From NCBI GenBank assembly GCA_023954375.1, contig JAMLIC010000067.1, positions 1 through 42,165 of the forward strand: a stretch of 42,165 nucleotides of DNA. The letters run 5' to 3'. Each line of letters opens with the position of its first letter. Position 1 is the stretch's first letter. Source of the stretch: Planctomycetota bacterium. GTDB taxonomy: Bacteria; Planctomycetota; J058. The position numbers were made by a program, and so were the translations under genes. A model generated the notes under the pieces. It had not been told where the DNA came from. It made no database searches and saw nothing but the letters and a program-made list of their open reading frames with translations. Below, piece by piece: positions 23,274 to 29,812 of this stretch.

Positions 23274-23552
23274 TCACCCCGTCGGCGCCACGGTGAACCC
23301 GTCCAGCCGGTCGTGGCCGCCGTCGTCCTCGACGTCGACCCTCGTCACCTGCGCCGCGGGCGACCCCTCGTGGCACCAGCGGACGAAGGCCTCGATCGCG
23401 GCGTCCTCGCCCTCGACGACGGCCTCGACCGTCCGGTCGCGCCGGTTGCGCACCCAGCCGCGGAGGCCGAGGCGCCGCGCCTCGTCGACCGCGTAGGCCC
23501 GGAACGAGACGCCCTGCACGCGCCCGGCGATCCGCAGGCGCTTGCGGCTCAC
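23274..23552 (-). CDS. acyP: Acylphosphatase
   Basis: Predicted 92-residue acylphosphatase, which hydrolyses the carboxyl-phosphate bond of small acyl phosphates. The two signatures are intact: GRVQGVSFR, holding the phosphate-binding Arg, and GWVRNRRDRTVEAVVEG, holding the catalytic Asn. Length is normal. The GTG at 23552 overlaps the TGA of the nucleoside phosphorylase gene (GTGA), so it is the last gene of the microcompartment operon. Acyl phosphates are intermediates of many microcompartment pathways, so a link is possible but inferred. Confidence 0.92.
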   Translation of the reverse strand: MSRKRLRIAGRVQGVSFRAYAVDEARRLGLRGWVRNRRDRTVEAVVEGEDAAIEAFVRWCHEGSPAAQVTRVDVEDDGGHDRLDGFTVAPTG

Positions 23553-24403
23553 GGCGCGAGCCCGAGGCCCGGGCGCCAGCGCGAGGCACCCGCGGCCTGC
23601 CGCGCGCGGTCCATGGCCGAGAGCACCGAGAAGGCGCGCAGGCCGGCGTCGATGCACGCCGCCTCGGCTCGGTCCTTGAGGTCGGTGTCGACGAACGTGT
23701 CGGCCGTGCGGCTGGCGTAGACGGCGCACACGGCGCCGGTCCGCAGACCCCGCAGGCTCCCGAGCGTGAACAGGAGGCTGGCCTCCATCTCCATGTTCTT
23801 CACGCCCATGGTCGCCAGGCGCCCCGGCAGCTCCGGGTCGCGCGGCGGGAACCCGGGCACCTGCCGCCCCTGCGCCCCGTAGAAGCCCGACGCCGTGGCC
23901 GTGATCCCCACGTGGGCGCGGCGGCCCTCGAGGTCCGCCGTGGCCTCGACCAGCGCCGCAACGACCTCCCAGTGGGCCACCGACGGGTAGCCCTCCGGCA
24001 CGAAGTAGCCCGAGGTCGACTCGAGCTTCACGGCGCCGGACGAGATCACGAGGTCGCCGAGCGAGATCGACGGGTCGAGCGCGCCGCAGGAGCCGACGCG
24101 GATGAACGTCGGGTCGTCCACGCACTGCGACAGCTCGACGAAGGCGATCTCGGTGTTGTCGCAGCCGATCCCCGTGGCCGTGACCGTGAGCGGCTCGCCC
24201 TGGTAGTCGCCCGTGATCGTCACGTACTCGCGGTTGCGCCGCTCGACCTGCACCCGGTCGAACCGCGTCGCGACCTTCTCGGCCCGCGCCGGGTCGCCCA
24301 CGAGGAGGATCCGCCGGGCCACGTCGCCCGGCCCGGCGCCCACGTGGTACTGCTTGCCGGTCGAGGTCTTCACGATCTGCGCGGAGTGGTAGCTCTCGGC
24401 CAT
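23549..24403 (-). CDS. Nucleoside phosphorylase, uridine-phosphorylase-like
   Basis: Predicted 284-residue PNP/UDP-family enzyme, which splits nucleosides with phosphate to give a free base and (deoxy)ribose-1-phosphate. Motifs are GDPARAEKVA (phosphate site, about 36-45), GIGCDNTEIAFVEL, RVGSCGALDPSISLGDLVIS, and GVKNMEMEASLLFTLGS (Glu205/Glu207 at the ribose site), close to the E. coli uridine phosphorylase pattern. There is no signal peptide. It lies in the operon with DeoC and RpiB, so it would supply pentose phosphates to them after mutase action; no phosphopentomutase is in the window. Substrate choice (uridine, thymidine or purine) cannot be settled by eye. Confidence 0.88.
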   Translation of the reverse strand: MAESYHSAQIVKTSTGKQYHVGAGPGDVARRILLVGDPARAEKVATRFDRVQVERRNREYVTITGDYQGEPLTVTATGIGCDNTEIAFVELSQCVDDPTFIRVGSCGALDPSISLGDLVISSGAVKLESTSGYFVPEGYPSVAHWEVVAALVEATADLEGRRAHVGITATASGFYGAQGRQVPGFPPRDPELPGRLATMGVKNMEMEASLLFTLGSLRGLRTGAVCAVYASRTADTFVDTDLKDRAEAACIDAGLRAFSVLSAMDRARQAAGASRWRPGLGLAP

Positions 24404-24412
24404 GGCGAGAGC

Positions 24413-25072
24413 CTACCGCGCGCCGGCCGGCTCCCCAAGACCGTCCACGAGCCGGCGGGCCAGGCGCGAGAGCAGCGGCAGGGCGACGGCCAGGACCGCC
24501 AGCCGAGCCGGCGTGAAGCGCACGGTGTAGTCGAAGAGGCCCCTGTGGGCGGGGTACGTGGCGACGACGATCGCGAAGGCGACCCCGAGCGGCAGGATGA
24601 GCCCGAGCCCCTGCCACCACCGCCCACGCGCGCGCGCGGCGAGGAGGAGCCCCGCGCCGAGCGCCGCCGCGTCGAGGGGCTGGCGCCACGAGGTCCAGCG
24701 CTTCACGACGTTCCGGAGGACCGGCTTCACGTCGAGGCCGTCGGGCAGGTCGACGTCGGGGTAGCCGACGCCCAGCCCGAAGGTCAGGTCCGCGGCGGCG
24801 GCCGCGACCTCCAGCGCCCTGCCGACCTCCAGCGCCGCCACGCCGGCGAGCAGCGCCCAGCCCACCCCGACGCGCGCGCGCCCGTGGACCAGCAGCGCGT
24901 ACACGACCCCGACCGCGAGCCCCGCGCGCACGCTCGACGCCACGGTGGCCGCGCTCCAGGGGCTGTACGAGAGCGCGGTCGCGCCCGCGGCGATCCCGGC
25001 CAGCAGGGCCAGGGCCCACGCGAGCCCGAGGGCGCCGCCCTCGGCCGCCGTGGCGCGCCAGGCCGGCCGCAC
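24413..25072 (-). CDS. Polytopic membrane protein of unknown function in the BMC operon
   Basis: Predicted 219-residue membrane protein with about five hydrophobic segments (ALGLAWALALLAGIAAGATA, AGLAVGVVYALLVHG, GWALLAGVAALEVG, GLILPLGVAFAIVVAT, LAVLAVALPLLSRLA). A hydrophilic loop (about 100-130) holds DVDLPDGLDVKPVLRNVVKR. The pattern is faintly like VanZ-type or other small integral proteins, but no family is assigned. GTG at 25072 follows the deoC TGA with no gap (TGAGTG). Its place between deoC and the nucleoside phosphorylase suggests a role in the same pathway, such as uptake, but that is only position-based. Confidence 0.6.
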   Translation of the reverse strand: MRPAWRATAAEGGALGLAWALALLAGIAAGATALSYSPWSAATVASSVRAGLAVGVVYALLVHGRARVGVGWALLAGVAALEVGRALEVAAAAADLTFGLGVGYPDVDLPDGLDVKPVLRNVVKRWTSWRQPLDAAALGAGLLLAARARGRWWQGLGLILPLGVAFAIVVATYPAHRGLFDYTVRFTPARLAVLAVALPLLSRLARRLVDGLGEPAGAR

Positions 25073-26017
25073 TCAGTAGGCGCCCGCCGCGGGCCCCGCG
25101 TCGCGGGCGGCCTTCTTCACCCCGCCGGCGAGGCCGGGGACCTCCTGCAGGATCTTCACGCCGGCGCTGGCGCCGATCCGCGAGGCGCCGGCCCGGATCA
25201 TGAGCGTGGCGTCGGCCTTGTTGCGCACGCCGCCGGAGGCCTTGACGCCCAGGTCCTCGCCGACGATCCGGCGCATGAGGGCGATGTCGCCCGCGGTCGC
25301 GCCCCCGGTCGAGAAGCCGGTCGAGGTCTTGACGAAGTCGGCGCCGGCCCGCACCGAGGCCTCGCAGCCGGCGACCTTCTGCTTGTCGTCGAGCAGGCAG
25401 GTCTCGAGGATCACCTTGAGGACGACGCCCGGGATCGCCTGGCGCACGGCGGCGATGTCGCGCTCGACGACGTCGTTCATCCCGCTCTTCAAGGCGCCCA
25501 CGTTCACGACCATGTCGACCTCGGTCGCGCCCTGCGCCACGGCCAGGCGCGCCTCCTCGGCCTTGATCGCCGACTGGTTCGCGCCGAGCGGGAAGCCGAC
25601 GACCGTGCACACGGCCACCGGGTGGCCGCGCAGGAGGTCGGCGCAGAACGGCACCCAGAAGGGGTTCACGCACACGCTGGCGAAGCCGTACTTGGCCGCC
25701 TCGGCGCAGAGGAACGCGACCTCGTCCTTCGTCGCCTCGGGCTTGAGGAGCGTGTGGTCGATCATGCGCGCGATCTGGCGCTCGACCTCGCCGATCCCGG
25801 GCGCCGCGCCGATCCGGTCGGCGCCCGAGTCCTTGATCGTCGCCGTCGCGTCGGCGCAGACCTTGGCGCACTGGCCGGCCACGTCGCACGCCGCGCAGAA
25901 CGGCGGCCCGACCTGGCCCGGGCCCTTGATGCTCTGCCCCGTGGAGAAGCGCTTCGCGACCTCGGCCGCGACGCGCTCGAGCAGCCTCTGCCCGTCGACC
26001 GTGTGCAGCTCCTTCAC
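25073..26017 (-). CDS. deoC: Deoxyribose-phosphate aldolase with Cys4 N-terminal extension
   Basis: Predicted 314-residue DERA, which splits 2-deoxyribose-5-phosphate into glyceraldehyde-3-phosphate and acetaldehyde. The Schiff-base lysine is Lys230 (FVKTSTGF), the helper lysine Lys259 (VKASGGVRNK), and Asp168 (EVDMVVNVG) is kept. The first 75 residues are extra compared with the common 220-250 residue enzyme. They hold an amphipathic helix (GQRLLERVAAEVAKRF), a possible encapsulation peptide, and the cluster Cys41, Cys44, Cys50 and Cys54, which could bind zinc or an Fe-S centre. GTG at 26017 overlaps the BMC-P stop by four bases. Acetaldehyde release is a common reason for placing such reactions in a microcompartment. 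Confidence 0.92.
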   Translation of the reverse strand: MKELHTVDGQRLLERVAAEVAKRFSTGQSIKGPGQVGPPFCAACDVAGQCAKVCADATATIKDSGADRIGAAPGIGEVERQIARMIDHTLLKPEATKDEVAFLCAEAAKYGFASVCVNPFWVPFCADLLRGHPVAVCTVVGFPLGANQSAIKAEEARLAVAQGATEVDMVVNVGALKSGMNDVVERDIAAVRQAIPGVVLKVILETCLLDDKQKVAGCEASVRAGADFVKTSTGFSTGGATAGDIALMRRIVGEDLGVKASGGVRNKADATLMIRAGASRIGASAGVKILQEVPGLAGGVKKAARDAGPAAGAY

Positions 26018-26361
26018 GCGCCTTCCACCTCACCCGCCGCGCGGGCCCGCTCCAGCGCCGACTGCCCGGCGAGGCGCGCCTCGTCGGGCGCGACCTCCAG
26101 GTCGTCGACGATCCCGACGATCACGGCCTCGACCGGGATCTTCTCGTCCTCGAAGATCAGCCGCGCGCCCGACCCCTCGCGGATGCACAGCACCAGGTCG
26201 GACGTGCCGGCCTGGTGCAGGGCGTCGACCGCCAGGAACGACGGCGCCCGGGGCGTGCGCGCGTCGAGCTCGACCGGCTGGCAGATCAGCAGCCGGTGGC
26301 CGCGCAGCTTGTCGTTCTTGACCGTCGAGACGACGTCGCCCGTGACGCGGCAGAGGATCAC
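26014..26361 (-). CDS. BMC-P (EutN/CcmL) pentameric shell protein, third in the operon
   Basis: Predicted 115-residue shell vertex protein of the EutN/CcmL family; pentamers cap the corners of bacterial microcompartments. The fold is seen in ILCRVTGDVVSTVKNDKLRG, then HRLLICQPVELDARTPRAPS, LAVDALHQAGTSDLVLCIR and PVEAVIVGIVDDLEVAPDE. A C-terminal helix (EARLAGQSALERARAAGEVE) goes beyond the core. GTG at 26361 overlaps the TGA of the previous BMC-P gene. It is clearly diverged from the other two BMC-P genes here, so the three may make different vertices. Confidence 0.88.
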   Translation of the reverse strand: MILCRVTGDVVSTVKNDKLRGHRLLICQPVELDARTPRAPSFLAVDALHQAGTSDLVLCIREGSGARLIFEDEKIPVEAVIVGIVDDLEVAPDEARLAGQSALERARAAGEVEGA

Positions 26362-26681
26362 GCGCCCGCCTTCCCCACGTCGCCGCCGCCGTTGGGCCCG
26401 AGCACGTAGGCCGCGCTCTCGTCGACCCGGTCGACGATGCCTATGATCGCCGCGTCCGTGGGGACGAGCGGCCGGTCGGGGAAGGCCAGCGTGGCCTCGT
26501 ACTGCGTCACGAAGTAGACGAGCTCGCCCGGCCCGGCGCCGACCGCGTCGAACGCCGCCAGCACGCGGCCGAACGGCTCGCCCTCGCCGGTGAGCGGCTG
26601 GATGAGCTGCATCTTCAGCCCGTCGAGCCCGGGGCTCTTGCGGGTGGCCCAGATCGTGCCGATCACGCGCGCGAGGTTCAT
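26358..26681 (-). CDS. BMC-P (EutN/CcmL) pentameric shell protein, second in the operon
   Basis: Predicted 107-residue EutN/CcmL-family shell protein. It begins NLARVIGTIWATRKSPGLDG, continues LKMQLIQPLTGEGEPFGRVL, AFDAVGAGPGELVYFVTQYE and TDAAIIGIVDRVDESAAYVL, and ends with a short Gly-rich tail. The start ATG at 26681 overlaps the rpiB stop (ATGA). Length and strand order are normal for the family. It is closer in its N-terminus (RVIGTIWATRK) to the 27425 copy than to the 26014 copy. Confidence 0.9.
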   Translation of the reverse strand: MNLARVIGTIWATRKSPGLDGLKMQLIQPLTGEGEPFGRVLAAFDAVGAGPGELVYFVTQYEATLAFPDRPLVPTDAAIIGIVDRVDESAAYVLGPNGGGDVGKAGA

Positions 26682-27418
26682 CGCGTGAAGCTCCGCTCGA
26701 GCGCCCTGATCTTCGCCACGCGCTTGCCGTGGCGCCCGCCGGCGAACGGCGTCGCCAGCCAGGCGTCGACGACCCGCCGCGCCGCCGCCTCGTCGAGGCC
26801 GCCCGACCCCAGGCACAGCACGTTGGCGCCGTTGTGCTCGCGGCTGTTCTTCGCCGTGCGCTCGTCGTGGCACGTCGCCGCCAGCACGCCCGGCACCTTG
26901 TTGGCCGCCATGCACGAGCCGATCCCGGCCCCGTCGACGAGGACCCCCCAGGTGGCGTCGCCGAGCGCGACGGCCCTGGCGACCTTGGCCGCGAGGTCGG
27001 GGTAGTCGCACGCCTCGGCCGAGTGCGTCCCCAGGTCGCTCACCCTGAGCCCCCGCCCCTCGAGGTGCGCCTTGAGCGCCTGCTTGAGGGCGAAGCCGCC
27101 GTGGTCGGCGCCGAGCGCGATCACCCCGCCGTCGGCGGGGGCAGGCCCGCCGTCGCCCGGCGCGGCCGACGGCGCCGGCGCGCCGGGGGTCGCGATCCGG
27201 ATCTCGATCCCGGCGTCGAACGCCGCGTCGCGCGCCAGGGGTGTGACGAGCGCGCCGGCCGCGACGACGAGCACCTTCTCGCCGCGCGCGCGCGCGGCGC
27301 GCACCTCGGCCTCGCTGACGAGGTCCTTCTGCGCCTGCGCCGGCGCGTCGGCGAGGCCGAGCTCCTTCAGCACGTCGCGCGCGACGGCCTCGATCTCCTT
27401 CTGGGAGGGCAGCGCCAC
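26678..27418 (-). CDS. rpiB: RpiB-like isomerase with encapsulation peptide and EutQ-like N-terminus
   Basis: Predicted 246-residue protein. Residues about 98-246 are a RpiB/LacAB sugar-phosphate isomerase domain (ALGADHGGFALKQALKAHLE, DYPDLAAKVARAVA, ANKVPGVLAATCHDE, SREHNGANVLCLGS). RpiB interconverts ribose-5-phosphate and ribulose-5-phosphate. The usual LICGTGIG is here LVDGAGIG, so Asp162 replaces the catalytic Cys; His106 and His195 are kept. Residues 5-21 (SQKEIEAVARDVLKELGL) look like a classic amphipathic encapsulation peptide. Residues 32-76 (LVSEAEVRAARARGEKVLVV, ALVTPLARDAA) resemble the N-terminus of the ethanolamine protein EutQ. Start is GTG 27418, six bases after the preceding BMC-P stop. 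Substrate may differ from ribose-5-phosphate. Confidence 0.85.
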   Translation of the reverse strand: MALPSQKEIEAVARDVLKELGLADAPAQAQKDLVSEAEVRAARARGEKVLVVAAGALVTPLARDAAFDAGIEIRIATPGAPAPSAAPGDGGPAPADGGVIALGADHGGFALKQALKAHLEGRGLRVSDLGTHSAEACDYPDLAAKVARAVALGDATWGVLVDGAGIGSCMAANKVPGVLAATCHDERTAKNSREHNGANVLCLGSGGLDEAAARRVVDAWLATPFAGGRHGKRVAKIRALERSFTR

Positions 27419-27424
27419 GGGGCG

Positions 27425-27769
27425 TTACAGCTCCGGCTGCCGGTCGAGGGCGCTGAGGATCGGCTGCCGCCGCGCCTGGTACTCCTGCTCGAGCGCGCCG
27501 AGGTCCTGGAAGGACAGGTTGTCGACGACCGCCATGACCAGCGCGTCGACCGGCCGCTTCTCCACCTGCGGCGCCTGGCGCGCCGCCGAGCCGGTCGACA
27601 CGAGGACGACCTCGCCCACGCCCGCCTGCACGATGTCGGCGGCGATGACGAAGTTCGACTTCGGCTTCAGCTCGAGGTCGACCTCGCGGACGATCAGGAG
27701 CTTGAGGCCCTCGAGCCGCTCCTCCTTGCGCGTGGCCCAGACGGTGCCGATGACCCGGCCGAGGAACAT
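27425..27769 (-). CDS. BMC-P (EutN/CcmL) pentameric shell protein, first in the operon
   Basis: Predicted 114-residue EutN/CcmL-family shell vertex protein: FLGRVIGTVWATRKEERLEG, LKLLIVREVDLELKPKSNFV, VQAGVGEVVLVSTGSAARQA, PVDALVMAVVDNLSFQDLGA. The pattern VGEVVLVSTGSAAR is strongly typical of the family. The ATG at 27769 follows a purine-rich GGAGAAGGAAG. An extended C-terminal helix (LEQEYQARRQPILSALDRQ) could face partners in the shell or lumen. It is the first gene of the microcompartment operon, with a promoter-like sequence about 55 bases upstream. Confidence 0.9.
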   Translation of the reverse strand: MFLGRVIGTVWATRKEERLEGLKLLIVREVDLELKPKSNFVIAADIVQAGVGEVVLVSTGSAARQAPQVEKRPVDALVMAVVDNLSFQDLGALEQEYQARRQPILSALDRQPEL

Positions 27770-27824
27770 GTGGCGCTTCCTTCTCCAGCTCGGCGCAGGT
27801 CGCAACCCGCGCCCGGAGCGCGAC

Positions 27825-27853
27825 ATGCTACGGACGGAGCGCCCGAGCATCAA
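27825..27853 (-). promoter_or_regulatory. Putative sigma70-type promoter of the BMC operon
   Basis: On the minus strand TTGATG (27853-27848) and TAGCAT (27830-27825) are 17 bp apart, each matching four of six consensus bases. They lie in the only gap ahead of the BMC operon (111 bp behind the kinase stop) and would give a leader of about 50 nt. This is plausible but unproven. Confidence 0.4.
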
Positions 27854-27880
27854 CGGCCGGCCGGCCGACTCCGGCGCGCG

Positions 27881-29812
27881 TCACCGCCCACCCAGGGCCC
27901 GGAGCTCGCGCACGAGGACCTGGCCCTGGGAGCCGATCGCCAGGAGGCGGCCGTCCGGGCTGACCGCGAGCGCGCCGTGGCGTCCGCCGACCTGCGTCGC
28001 CAGGAGCCGCTCCTCGCGGACCGACCACACGCGCAGCTGCGAGGGGCGGTCGAGGTTCGACAGGTCGAGCGAGACGGAGACGAGGAGCTCGCCGTCGCGG
28101 GAGAAGGCCACCGCGCGCACCATGGCGTCGTGCGCGAGGGGCCTGGCGAAGCCGCCGTGCGTCTCCTCGGGCGCGACGAGCTCCGCGAGGGCCGCGCCCG
28201 TCGCCGCATCGAGGAGCATGAGCTGGCCGCTGCCGAGGCCGGCGGCGAGCACCCGCCCGCGGGGGTCGAACGCCACGCAGGTGTAGGCCCCGGGGGGGAC
28301 GTCGAGCGGCCGCGGCGCGGCCTCGTCGAGGCGCCACGCGAGCAGTCCGCTGGGGCCGTCCTTGGTCGCCAGCGCCGCGATGAGGCGGGAGCCGTCGGGG
28401 TCCCAGGCGACCTCCTGCACGTAGCCCCCCACGTCGCTCGTCCGGCCCCCGTCGCCCTCGATCAGGCGGAGCGTCCCCTCCACGCTGAAGGAGGCGCGCG
28501 AGCCGTCGGGCGAGCAGCCGAGCGCGGTCACCCTGCCCGTGACCGGAGCCACCCGCTTCAGCGACGTGTCCAGCCGCGCGACCCCGCCCGTGCCTGCGAG
28601 CCAGAGGACGCCCGTCCCCGGCGCGGCCGCGAGCGCCGCGCCGGTGTCGCCCTCGGGCGCGACGGTGAGCTTCGTGGGCTTGCCCGTCGAGAGGTCCCAG
28701 ATGATGAGATCGCGCGGCCCGGCCGTGGCGAGGCGCGACGGGTCGAGCCACGCCGCGGGCACGAGGAACCCCTCGGCGTCGGGCTGGAGGAGCTCGCGCG
28801 GCGCCGGCTCCGTGGGGCGACCGCTCGCCTCCTCGCCCGAGGCGGACGCCGGGCCTGCCTCGGGCGGCGGCGCGCTGACCTCGCCCGTTGGGGCCGCCGC
28901 GGGCGGCGGCGCCGGCGCGGTGGCGGACAGCACTGCATCGGCGCCGGCGAGCGCCGCGGCGGCGGCCAGCCCGGCGGCGGCGCCGCGGCGCCGTGGCCCG
29001 GCCCGGGGCCCCGACGGCCCCGTCTGCGCCGCCAGGGCCGCCCCCAGCTCTCGCGCCGTGGCGTAGCGGTCGTCGGGCCGCTTCGCCATGGCCCGGCGCA
29101 GGACCGCGCCGAGCGCCTCGTCGAGCTCGGGCCAGCGCGGCTCGCGCTCGCCGACGGCGAAGAGCACCGCCCAGGGGCCGCCGTCCACCTCCGCGAAGGG
29201 GGGCGCCCCGGAGAGGAGCTCGAACAGGATCGCCCCGAGGCCGTAGACGTCGGTGCGCGCGTCGAGCGGCTCCCGCGTCTTCCCCTCGGCCTGCTCGGGC
29301 GCCATGTAGCGCGGCGTGCCCAGGACCTGGCCCGTGCGCGTGAGGCTCGCGCCGCCCGCGGGGTCGCGCGCCAGGCCGAAGTCGAGGAGCACGGGCGTCC
29401 CGTCCGGCCGGACGATCACGTTCTGCGGCTTGAGGTCGCGGTGGAGCACGCCCTGGGCGTGCAGCGCCCCGACGGCGTCGCACAGGCCGCGCAGCACCTC
29501 GACCGCGCGCGGCGCCTCCAGCCGCCCGACGAGCCGCGAGAGCGGCTCGCCCTCGACGAGGTCCATGAGCACGTAGGGGCCCTCGGGGGCCCGGCCGACC
29601 GCGTGCACGGCCACGACGTTCGGGTGCCGGACGCGGGCGAGGAGCTCGACCTCCCGCCCGAAGCGCGCGAGCGCCTCCGGATCGGCGCGGTCGAGGATCA
29701 GCTTGAGCGCGAGCCGCCGCGGGAGCGCCGGGTCGGTGACCTCGTAGACGACGCCCATGCCGCCGCGGCCGAGCTCGCGCACGACCTCGTGGGGCCCGAT
29801 CCGGCGCGTCAT
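27881..29812 (-). CDS. Ser/Thr protein kinase with propeller-like C-terminus (kinase A)
   Basis: Predicted 643-residue PknB-type kinase. The kinase domain (about 5-265) has the Gly loop GRGGMGVVYEV, Lys37, HRDLKPQN (124-131), DFG (144-146) and an activation loop LTRTGQVLGTPRYMAPEQAE. A weakly hydrophobic segment (about 277-295) may span the membrane. The C-terminal half (about 340-643) reads like WD40/YVTN-type propeller blades: GRVTALGCSPDGSRASFSV, YVQEVAWDPDGSRLIAAL, AVAFSRDGELLVSVS, ALAVSPDGRLLAIGS. ATG at 29812 overlaps the stop of kinase B (ATGA). It is the last of three tandem paralogues. Confidence 0.9.
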   Translation of the reverse strand: MTRRIGPHEVVRELGRGGMGVVYEVTDPALPRRLALKLILDRADPEALARFGREVELLARVRHPNVVAVHAVGRAPEGPYVLMDLVEGEPLSRLVGRLEAPRAVEVLRGLCDAVGALHAQGVLHRDLKPQNVIVRPDGTPVLLDFGLARDPAGGASLTRTGQVLGTPRYMAPEQAEGKTREPLDARTDVYGLGAILFELLSGAPPFAEVDGGPWAVLFAVGEREPRWPELDEALGAVLRRAMAKRPDDRYATARELGAALAAQTGPSGPRAGPRRRGAAAGLAAAAALAGADAVLSATAPAPPPAAAPTGEVSAPPPEAGPASASGEEASGRPTEPAPRELLQPDAEGFLVPAAWLDPSRLATAGPRDLIIWDLSTGKPTKLTVAPEGDTGAALAAAPGTGVLWLAGTGGVARLDTSLKRVAPVTGRVTALGCSPDGSRASFSVEGTLRLIEGDGGRTSDVGGYVQEVAWDPDGSRLIAALATKDGPSGLLAWRLDEAAPRPLDVPPGAYTCVAFDPRGRVLAAGLGSGQLMLLDAATGAALAELVAPEETHGGFARPLAHDAMVRAVAFSRDGELLVSVSLDLSNLDRPSQLRVWSVREERLLATQVGGRHGALAVSPDGRLLAIGSQGQVLVRELRALGGR

